In this document: positions 15,484-20,727 of the stretch, piece after piece
Position numbering within the stretch: position 1 is the first letter of the stretch
How the letters are laid out: each line of letters begins with the position of its first letter
Origin: JANMEB01 sp041740495
GTDB taxonomy: Bacteria > Planctomycetota > Planctomycetia > Pirellulales > Pirellulaceae
Length of the DNA stretch: 20,727 nt
Assembly (NCBI GenBank): GCA_041740495.1
Contig: JBGSLW010000084.1
Coordinates: forward strand, 1 to 20,727
Direction of reading: 5' to 3'
The notes under the pieces: generated by a model
Seen by the model: only the letters and a program-made list of their open reading frames with translations
Database searches by the model: none
What the model was told of the DNA's origin: nothing
Made by a program: the position numbers and the translations under genes

Positions 15484-16065
15484 ATGACCGACGCGACCGA
15501 CCTGCTCGAACGTCCCGCCAGCCGCTGGTCGTGGTGGAAGGCCCGCACCCTCTTTCTCCCGACGCTGGCCTGGAACGTGCTGCTGGGGCGCGTCTTTCGA
15601 GTCCGTCATTGGTACGATCGGATCACCCCCGACGTCTGGTTGGGAGCTCTCCCCTTTCCTCGAGACGTTTCCCGTCTGGCCGAACTCGGAATCAACTCGG
15701 TCGTCAACACCTGCGAAGAATACGCCGGGCCCCAATCCAGGTACTGCGAACTGGGAATCGAACAACTGAGAATTCCCACCGTCGATTTCACGCACCCTCA
15801 TCTGTCCGCTGTGGACCAGGCGGTCGACTTCATGCAAACTCGTATCGCCGGCGGCGGAAAGGTCTATGTGCATTGCAAGGCGGGGAGGGGTCGCAGCGCG
15901 ACCGTGGTCGCCTGCTGGCTGATCGCCACCCAGGGGCTCGATCGGCGCCAAGCCCAAGCCCTGTTGACGCAGCGGCGACCCCATGTCAATCGGCATCTGG
16001 AAGAACGGCCGGTGGTGATCGAGTTCGAACGAAGGCTGCGTCAGCGCAATCGCGTGTGCACGTAA
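15484..16065 (+). CDS. PTPMT1-like dual-specificity (lipid) phosphatase
   Basis: 193 residues. The P-loop VYVHCKAGRGRSATVVACWLI carries Cys131 and Arg137 of HCxxGxxR, and the candidate general acid Asp101 is in PTVDFTHP. Beyond the P-loop, the features WYDRITPDVWLGALPFP, TCEEY and GIEQLRIPTVDFT follow mitochondrial PTPMT1, the phosphatidylglycerophosphate phosphatase of cardiolipin synthesis, in the same order. The N-terminus (SWWKARTLFLPTLAWNVLLGR) is amphipathic/hydrophobic and may associate with the membrane. Role inferred: PGP to phosphatidylglycerol; protein or other phosphoinositide substrates are alternatives. I chose the ATG at 15484 because upstream sequence is unrelated to the family. 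The last 25 bp overlap the convergent crotonase gene. Confidence 0.88.
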   Translation: MTDATDLLERPASRWSWWKARTLFLPTLAWNVLLGRVFRVRHWYDRITPDVWLGALPFPRDVSRLAELGINSVVNTCEEYAGPQSRYCELGIEQLRIPTVDFTHPHLSAVDQAVDFMQTRIAGGGKVYVHCKAGRGRSATVVACWLIATQGLDRRQAQALLTQRRPHVNRHLEERPVVIEFERRLRQRNRVCT

Positions 16066-16787
16066 GCGGCGATGTTGTCGCGGATTTCCTGCGAGCACCA
16101 GAGGCGCTGGAATTCGGGGAGAAACTCGCGGCGGGCGGCATCGATCCGCCGCAAGACCGGTTGCCGAATCTGCCGTTTCGTCAGTTCAAACGTCTGTGGC
16201 GGAACCGCGGTGAACTCGGCAGCGACCTTCAGCCCTTCGCTCAACAGCGACTCTGGTTCGCAAACCGCATCGGCCAAGCCGACCTCCACGGCGGCCGCCC
16301 CGGCGAAGGTGGCGCCCCGCGTCACGATCCTGGTAAAGTCCTGTGGACGAGCCACCATCCGCACGATTTCGATGGCGGTCATTGGCAAGGGAACACCGAT
16401 CCGCATCTCCGGAATCCCGATACTGGCGTGTGAGGCGATCAGGCGGCAATCGGCGGCGGCTGCAAGCATGCAACCGCCGGCAATCGCCGGGCCGTCGATC
16501 AAGGCGATCAGTGGTCGTGGATATTTCAAGACGCGAAGGAACAACTCCTCCAGCAAATCGATAAATGGCAAAACGTATTCCGGACCTTCCTGCAGCCAGC
16601 GTTTCAAGTCGATCCCGGCGGAGAAGACTCGTCCATTTCCGCGGAGGATCACCGCCGCAGCGCCCTCGAATAGCACCCCCTCCAGGCGTTCGATCAGTGC
16701 CTGCAGGAGCTCGCGATCCATCGCGTTCACTTTGCCGTGGCTCATGCGAACCACCGCCACATCGCCTTGGAATTCACTGTCAATCAT
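16041..16787 (-). CDS. Enoyl-CoA hydratase/isomerase family (crotonase) protein
   Basis: 248 residues, full crotonase fold. Oxyanion-hole elements are present: GRVFSAGIDLKRW (about 53-64) and DGPAIAGGC (98-106). Compared with classic enoyl-CoA hydratase, the first catalytic Glu (GGxCEL) is Met107 (GGCMLAAAAD), whereas the second is retained as Glu127 in SIGIPEMRIG. That pattern fits an isomerase or another crotonase reaction better than hydration; this is an inference from family knowledge. The ATG at 16787 overlaps the end of the trhO-rluA gene by 8 nt (ATGATTGA), so translation is probably coupled. The 3' end overlaps the convergent phosphatase gene by 25 bp. Substrate unknown. Confidence 0.9.
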   Translation of the reverse strand: MIDSEFQGDVAVVRMSHGKVNAMDRELLQALIERLEGVLFEGAAAVILRGNGRVFSAGIDLKRWLQEGPEYVLPFIDLLEELFLRVLKYPRPLIALIDGPAIAGGCMLAAAADCRLIASHASIGIPEMRIGVPLPMTAIEIVRMVARPQDFTRIVTRGATFAGAAAVEVGLADAVCEPESLLSEGLKVAAEFTAVPPQTFELTKRQIRQPVLRRIDAARREFLPEFQRLWCSQEIRDNIAAYVHTRLR

Positions 16788-18591
16788 GGAAAATCTCAGG
16801 CAGGTCGACTTCGGGGAGCCAGGCGGGGCGGTGCGCCGTGAAGCGGATCAATTCTTGCGTCAGCGGATGTCGCAGCTCGATTTGGTAATGGCAGAGGCAG
16901 AGCGGTGGGTCCCCGGGCCGCATGGTCAACGGTCTCTCGCCGTTGGAATCGCCGTGGTAGCCCTGGTCGCCCGCGATCGGGTGTCCTAGCGCCGCCAAAT
17001 GGACCCGGATCTGATTCGTCCGCCCGGTGGTCGGGCGGATGGCCAGCAACGTCTGCCCATCCGCCAACCGCTGCAGCACCCGAATTGCGGTGGAACTTGG
17101 TTTGCCATCCGAAGCCGTGGCGCGACGCCCTCCGGCCGATGGGACCGCCGCGATCGGCAAATTGACCTCGAATTCGTCGCTCGCCGGAGCCGTCTTCGAT
17201 AGCGCCAGATAGAGCTTGGATACAGTCCGCTCCTGGAATTGGATCCGCAGGAAGTTCGCATAACGTTTGGTTTTCGCCAACACAACCACGCCGGTTGTGG
17301 CCGCGTCCAGGCGATGTTGGGGGCGGGGAAACAGCGGCGAGTAGACGCGGTCCAGCAGGTACGTCAGCGTATTGCGGTGAAATCGTCCGCAGGGATGCAT
17401 CGGAAGCGGCGCGGGCTTGTCGACGACGATCAATGCATCGTCTTCGTATAAAAAGCGGATATCGGTCGCGACCGGCGGCTCGACGGTACCCGGCTGCACG
17501 TGGACCAGGCGCTGGCCGTCACGTACGCGTTCGTTGATTCTCAGGGCCTTGCCGTCGCAAACGATCCGCCCGGCGGCGATTTCGGCCAGCCACGCGTCCC
17601 GGTCCAGGGCCGGTACGGCCGCCGACAAATAATCGATCAAGGGAAGTCCTGCGTATTTCGCCGACACATTGAGCGGGCGGTGATTTTCGTAGGGGATCGA
17701 ACCGGGAAGGGGTGAGGCAATCTCGGCGAGTGCGGCGTCGCGTTGCCGCAATCGTTCCGCCTGGCGGATTGCCGGTGGCACAAAGCAGCGGGGGCAGGAG
17801 ACTCCTGGCACGTAGGTCGTTTCCGTTTGTTCGGCCGGCGTCACTGCGGCCTGGCAGGCGTAACAAAGGGCAAACCCAACTTCTTGCAAATCGGGACCGA
17901 CGGCAACCCGCTTGTCGAAGACAAAGCAAGCTCCGTCGTAGTGGTCGCCGCCGACCGCTTCGAAATACTTGAGTATTCCCCCCTCCAGTTGATAGACCTG
18001 CTGAAATCCTCGTTGTGCCATAAACGGCCCCGCCTTCTCACAGCGAATCCCTCCCGTGCAGAACATGACGACGGGGCGAGTCCTCCAAGCGGCGGGCAAT
18101 CGCTCCACCGCGCCCGGAAACTCGCGAAAGTGGTCGATATCGGCCGCGATCGCTCCCGCAAACGATCCCACTTCGACTTCATAGTTGTTGCGGACATCCA
18201 ACAGCAATACCGGCCGCCGTTCGTCGAGCCAGGATTTGAGCTCTTCCGGCCGGATCGCCGGGACCGTCTCGTGATGGGGAGCGATTCCTGGCTGGTCAAA
18301 TGGGATGATCGCTTGTCGGACGCGGACCAGCAATCGCGAGAACGGCTGGTGGTCGGATGGGCTGTATTTGGCTTGCAGATCGGCAAACCCGGGGATCTGG
18401 CGAAGCTCATCCAACATCATTTCGAGATGGTCCGCCCGACCCGCCAAGAAGAGATTGATTCCCTCGTGGCTGAGGAGAATCGTCCCCTTCAGGGCGTTGG
18501 CTTGCGCCGCCCGCCGCAACCGGTCTCGCCAGGCCACCGGATTTCCGAGCGGAGCGAACTTATACGCCGCCACGTTGACGAATTCAGACAT
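16780..18591 (-). CDS. Fusion: TrhO-type tRNA U34 hydroxylase (rhodanese) + RluA-type pseudouridine synthase
   Basis: 603 residues. Residues 1-270 are TrhO/YceA: N-terminal domain (NVAAYKFAPLGNP; GTILLSHEGINLFLAG), rhodanese domain with DVRNNYEVEVGSF and active loop CTGGIRCEKA (Cys178), then a Cys4 site C243/C246 and C266/C269 (VSCPRCF). TrhO makes 5-hydroxyuridine at tRNA U34 with O2. Residues about 305-603 are a complete RluA-family synthase: S4-like part (GLPLIDYLSAAV; AGRIVCDGKALRINERV), catalytic HRLDAATTG (Asp429), and RPTTGRTNQIRVHLAALGHP. The join (about 280-305) is in one frame with no repeat or stop. Start is ATG 18591; 74 further codons are open upstream but unlike the family. RluA acts on tRNA U32 and 23S rRNA, so both halves may modify the anticodon loop. 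It overlaps the crotonase gene by 8 nt. Confidence 0.93.
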   Translation of the reverse strand: MSEFVNVAAYKFAPLGNPVAWRDRLRRAAQANALKGTILLSHEGINLFLAGRADHLEMMLDELRQIPGFADLQAKYSPSDHQPFSRLLVRVRQAIIPFDQPGIAPHHETVPAIRPEELKSWLDERRPVLLLDVRNNYEVEVGSFAGAIAADIDHFREFPGAVERLPAAWRTRPVVMFCTGGIRCEKAGPFMAQRGFQQVYQLEGGILKYFEAVGGDHYDGACFVFDKRVAVGPDLQEVGFALCYACQAAVTPAEQTETTYVPGVSCPRCFVPPAIRQAERLRQRDAALAEIASPLPGSIPYENHRPLNVSAKYAGLPLIDYLSAAVPALDRDAWLAEIAAGRIVCDGKALRINERVRDGQRLVHVQPGTVEPPVATDIRFLYEDDALIVVDKPAPLPMHPCGRFHRNTLTYLLDRVYSPLFPRPQHRLDAATTGVVVLAKTKRYANFLRIQFQERTVSKLYLALSKTAPASDEFEVNLPIAAVPSAGGRRATASDGKPSSTAIRVLQRLADGQTLLAIRPTTGRTNQIRVHLAALGHPIAGDQGYHGDSNGERPLTMRPGDPPLCLCHYQIELRHPLTQELIRFTAHRPAWLPEVDLPEIFHD

Positions 18592-18867
18592 CCTGCAGCT
18601 ACCCCAACCCACTTGCCAGACCGCCCCCATTATGGCGATAACCTGGACCATGGAAATTGGGAGCTTGCCTGGAGCGTTTAAAATCGGCAAGTCGTTGAGT
18701 CCGTTGCGGCTGTTACCGTCAGCCGCTCGGCACTCGCCGCGGTTTCTGGGCGCTCTGGACACAATGAGGCCTCGGCCAGTGCCGCGTGGCGGATAGTTGG
18801 GAGTTTGGGCCAACAGCTTTCAATTGGCGGGACAGCGCCCGGGTTGGCTGAGGAGAATGGGTCTATC

Positions 18868-18909
18868 AAAAAAGTGAAGGGTTTCCGATCGCCGCTTCGG
18901 AAACCCTTC
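18868..18909 (-). terminator. Intrinsic terminator, minus strand
   Basis: GAAGGGTTTCCGA (18876-18888) and its exact complement (18897-18909) form a 13-bp perfect stem with an 8-nt loop. On the minus strand the stem is followed by AC and six Ts (18873-18868). This is a strong Rho-independent terminator for leftward transcription. No gene upstream of it on the minus strand is recognised, so the terminated transcript is unexplained: a small RNA, a leader of trhO-rluA, or antisense transcription from the carA side. Confidence 0.75.
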
Positions 18910-18913
18910 TAGG

Positions 18914-18966
18914 ATTGGCTGTCCGAAACCAGGACAATGTCCTGGGATCGGAGACCCACAGCCAAT
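18914..18966. ncRNA. Nested 53-nt stem-loop, possible structured RNA element
   Basis: Three nested perfect helices: ATTGGCTGT (18914-18922) with ACAGCCAAT (18958-18966); CCGA (18923-18926) with TCGG (18948-18951); and CCAGGAC (18929-18935) with GTCCTGG (18939-18945), loop AAT. They are separated by a 2x2 internal loop and a 6-nt one-sided bulge. It starts 4 bp from the terminator hairpin. On the minus strand it precedes the terminator, an sRNA- or riboswitch-like order; on the plus strand it would be in the carA leader. No match to a known class could be made by eye. Confidence 0.4.
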
Positions 18967-19216
18967 AGTGGGTATCGGATCGCCAGCAGAGCGACTTTAG
19001 AAACACGAGTGAGCCGGAGTTGTCGGAACCAACGGAACAATGCCAAGGAGCCGCAAACTCGACCCAGTCGGCACCTCGGGCCGTTCAAAACCGAGTTGCT
19101 CGCGCCGATGTTCGCAATAGCGAGTGTTACCACCGGCAAGCCGCAATGGATAAAATAGATGTGAACGGATCAAAATCGGCACAGTCCGCAGACAACAACT
19201 TGAGAAGCAACCAGGT

Positions 19217-20371
19217 ATGACGGCAGAGAAAATTGCAAAATTAGCGCTGGAAGACGGAAAAGTTTTCACCGGCGTCTCGTTTGGGGCGGAGGGGGAAACG
19301 TTGGGGGAGGTCGTCTTCAACACCTCGATGACTGGTTACCAGGAAATTCTCACCGATCCGAGCTATTGTGGGCAGATCGTCGCGATGACGTACACCCAAA
19401 TCGGCAATTACGGGATCAACAACGAAGATTTGGAGAGTGGCCGTCCGCACATGGCCGGTTTCGTCGTCCGCGAGAATAGTCGAATCACCAGCAATTTCCG
19501 CTCGACCGGTTCGCTTTCAGACTACTTGCGGCAACACGGCGTGGTCGGGATCGCCGAAATCGACACGCGGGCTTTAGTCCGTCGCATCCGCGACCGGGGG
19601 GCGATGAAGGGAGTAATTTCCACCTTGGACATGGACGATGCCAGCCTGGTGGAAAAGGCTCGCAAGTCCCCCGGCCTGGTCGGACGCGACTTGGTTCGCG
19701 AAGTCTTGCCCCAATGTGCCGTACATTGGCAAGAACCGCTGAGCGATTGGTGGCGTTGGACCAAGAAACCGGCGCAGTTCGACGCGCCTCCGATTCGGAT
19801 GGTGGCGATGGATTTCGGTATGAAATGGAATATCGCCAGGCACTTGCACGACCTGGGGTGCGACCTCACGGTCGTGCCGGGGACGGCGACTTACGACGAG
19901 ATCATGCAGCTGGATCCCGACGGTGTATTCTTGTCGAACGGACCGGGCGATCCCGAGCCGTTGACGTACGCGATCGAGACAATTCGCAGGTTGCTGGGAG
20001 TCGTTCCGATTTTCGGAATATGTCTGGGACACCAACTGCTGGCGCTGGCGTGTGGCGGAAAAACCTTCAAGCTGAAATTTGGACATCGCGGAGCGAATCA
20101 GCCCGTCCAGAACCTGGACAACCAGAAAGTCGAAATCACCTCGCAGAACCACGGATTCGCCGTGGAAAAGGAGTCGTTACCCGACGAGTTGACGGTAACC
20201 CATGTCAACCTCAACGACGGAACGATCGCGGGGTTGCGACACAACGTCTACCCAGCGTTCAGCGTGCAATATCACCCGGAAGCCTCCGCCGGCCCGCACG
20301 ATAGCGAATACCTGTTTGGGCAATTCATGGAGCTGATCCGGCAACGCCAACGTTGCCAAACGACTACCTAA
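19217..20371 (+). CDS. carA: Carbamoyl phosphate synthase small (glutaminase) subunit
   Basis: 384 residues, normal length. It releases ammonia from glutamine and channels it to CarB for carbamoyl phosphate, used in arginine and pyrimidine synthesis. The N-terminal CPSase small-chain domain begins LALEDGKVFTGVSFGAEGET, with FNTSMTGYQEILTDPSY and GIAEIDTRALVRRIRDRGAM. The C-terminal class I amidotransferase domain has the nucleophile Cys269 in FGICLGHQLLALACGG, and His353/Glu355 in QYHPEASAGP. The ATG at 19217 follows GAGAAG by 9 nt. Upstream is a 625-bp gap with a structured element. carB is not within the 356 bp remaining downstream, so if it is linked it lies further right or elsewhere. Confidence 0.97.
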   Translation: MTAEKIAKLALEDGKVFTGVSFGAEGETLGEVVFNTSMTGYQEILTDPSYCGQIVAMTYTQIGNYGINNEDLESGRPHMAGFVVRENSRITSNFRSTGSLSDYLRQHGVVGIAEIDTRALVRRIRDRGAMKGVISTLDMDDASLVEKARKSPGLVGRDLVREVLPQCAVHWQEPLSDWWRWTKKPAQFDAPPIRMVAMDFGMKWNIARHLHDLGCDLTVVPGTATYDEIMQLDPDGVFLSNGPGDPEPLTYAIETIRRLLGVVPIFGICLGHQLLALACGGKTFKLKFGHRGANQPVQNLDNQKVEITSQNHGFAVEKESLPDELTVTHVNLNDGTIAGLRHNVYPAFSVQYHPEASAGPHDSEYLFGQFMELIRQRQRCQTTT

Positions 20372-20436
20372 CAGCCTGTTGAAGCTGCTACCAGGCGGCG
20401 GATCGTTGGAATATCTTGTAACCGATCACGTGCCGG

Positions 20437-20510
20437 GGGTCTGACGCATTTTTCGGCTCGAAAGTGCAATCTGCAAGGTACGCCAAAGCCGAAAAATGGA
20501 ACTGACACCC
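20437..20510. repeat. MITE/REP-like imperfect inverted repeat
   Basis: ATTTTTCGGCT (20448-20458) and AGCCGAAAAAT (20487-20497) are perfect 11-bp complements around a 28-nt loop. The arms extend outward imperfectly: GGTCTGACGC on the left and GGAACTGACACCC on the right, whose complement reads GGGTGTCAGTTCC. Total element is about 74 bp with arms of about 22-24 bp. This shape resembles non-autonomous elements mobilised by REP-associated transposases. No transposase is present. Confidence 0.55.
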
Positions 20511-20526
20511 ACAATGACACCCACAA
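20503..20526 (+). repeat. Two tandem copies of TGACACCCACAA
   Basis: Perfect 12-bp direct repeat at 20503-20514 and 20515-20526, overlapping the right end of the inverted-repeat element. It could be a slippage duplication or a trace of insertion. Confidence 0.7.
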
Positions 20527-20678
20527 AGTGAACCATTCTGTTGTTCGCCCCGTGAACGCTTACGAATATCTTTGCTCGGGTAGTTCGAGCCCTCCCGTAG
20601 TACCCTCACCCCCGCTTTGGCATTGGTATCTACACATCGTGGTCTGGCCCCCTCCTCACCCAAAAGCTTTTCAATTTC

Positions 20679-20709
20679 TTCGTTTAACGCCAAGCCGGAG
20701 GCGCCGGCT
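20679..20709 (+). repeat. Dispersed GC-rich repeat, diverged copy
   Basis: TTCGTTTAACGCCAAGCC onward matches the core at 3791-3821 with two changes: CCCAGCC becomes CCAAGCC and CCGAAGG becomes CCGGAGG. The second change extends the internal hairpin from AGCCG/CGGCT to AGCCGG/CCGGCT. That the hairpin is retained 17 kb from the array suggests it matters for the element. Confidence 0.8.
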
Positions 20710-20727
20710 TTGCGTTTGCTGTTCAGC

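Larger units (their letters stand above)
18592..19216. other. Intergenic region between trhO-rluA and carA (divergent)
   Basis: 625 bp with no convincing gene. Short frames on both strands (e.g. 18909-19139 minus, 19020-19220 plus) show no recognisable domain and overlap one another. The left part (18592-18867) would include the trhO-rluA promoter; I see no clear motif. The centre holds the terminator hairpin and nested stem-loop annotated separately. The right part (about 18967-19216) should hold the carA promoter and leader; GAGAAG lies 9 nt before the carA ATG. Confidence 0.6.
20372..20727. other. Non-coding tail downstream of carA
   Basis: 356 bp. It contains the TAACAGCCTGTTG motif overlapping the carA stop (20369-20381), a MITE/REP-like inverted repeat, a 12-bp tandem duplication and a copy of the GC-rich dispersed repeat. 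A minus-strand frame from 20693 to 20388 begins in the repeat and crosses the inverted repeat; I do not regard it as a gene. The composition (less GC-rich, patchwork) suggests an accumulation of small mobile or repeated elements. Confidence 0.6.

Noticed and set aside
18592..18813. 74-residue N-terminal extension of the TrhO-RluA fusion
   Set aside because: TrhO proteins begin near the MSEFVNVAAYKF segment; the extension has no match to the family.
18909..19139. 76-codon minus-strand frame ending in the terminator hairpin
   Set aside because: No domain, no good ribosome binding site, and it runs through the nested stem-loop; a non-coding role for the region is more likely, though not proven.
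20388..20693. 101-codon minus-strand frame after carA
   Set aside because: It begins with TTG inside a dispersed repeat, crosses an inverted repeat, and has no recognisable domain.
1..20727. tRNA, rRNA or prophage genes
   Set aside because: No cloverleaf with a T-loop consensus, rRNA segment, integrase or phage structural gene was recognised by eye; a tRNAscan/Infernal run would be decisive.

Overview
The window looks like a chromosomal segment from a planctomycete, most likely a Pirellulaceae-type organism. This is inferred from gene content and style: a periplasmic 'WPQFRGPDGRG' PQQ-type beta-propeller protein, a CxPxR sulfatase, a PTPMT1-like lipid phosphatase, BamD- and LptE-like lipoproteins with poorly conserved N-termini, GC-rich codon use, and dispersed GC-rich hairpin repeats (core ACGCCCAGCCGAAGGCGCC). 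No ribosomal or marker gene is present to fix the taxon. There is no phage, plasmid, CRISPR, tRNA or rRNA signal, and every main gene appears intact except the one cut by the left edge.

Layout. (1) 2-922, +: 3' part of a dihydrolipoamide acetyltransferase gene. It stops 2 bp from the end of a convergent minus-strand operon, recO - bamD-like - lptE-like (3653 to 925), which links recombination repair with two outer-membrane biogenesis lipoproteins. (2) 3654-4061: a repeat-rich gap with three 56-bp tandem units and a 31-bp perfect inverted repeat. (3) 4062-5995, +: a low-complexity lipoprotein followed 2 nt later by a monofunctional biotin ligase. (4) 6190-10545, +: a glycine-zipper stress-type protein, a small protein with an L7/L12-like C-terminus, an exported ankyrin/PQQ-propeller protein preceded by a 16-bp minisatellite, and a membrane-anchored alpha/beta hydrolase whose stop codon lies in a perfect 24-bp palindrome. 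(5) 15239 to 10583, -: speA, transaldolase and sulfatase, tightly packed. (6) 15484-16065, +: a PTPMT1-like phosphatase, divergent from speA. (7) 18591 to 16041, -: a fused TrhO (tRNA U34 hydroxylase) / RluA-type pseudouridine synthase, translationally overlapping a crotonase that converges on, and overlaps, the phosphatase. (8) 18592-19216: a gap without a convincing gene, holding a strong minus-strand intrinsic terminator next to a 53-nt nested stem-loop. (9) 19217-20371, +: carA, followed by a non-coding tail with a MITE/REP-like inverted repeat and another copy of the GC-rich dispersed repeat.

Most genes are housekeeping (pyruvate oxidation, DNA repair, outer-membrane assembly, biotinylation, polyamine synthesis, pentose phosphate pathway, tRNA modification, carbamoyl phosphate synthesis). 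The most unusual items are the TrhO-RluA fusion, which may put two anticodon-loop uridine modifications on one polypeptide; the PTPMT1-type phosphatase as candidate phosphatidylglycerophosphate phosphatase; the ankyrin-propeller architecture; the structured element with terminator near 18868-18966; and several repeat families. I did not find clear evidence of a wholly new defence or mobile system.
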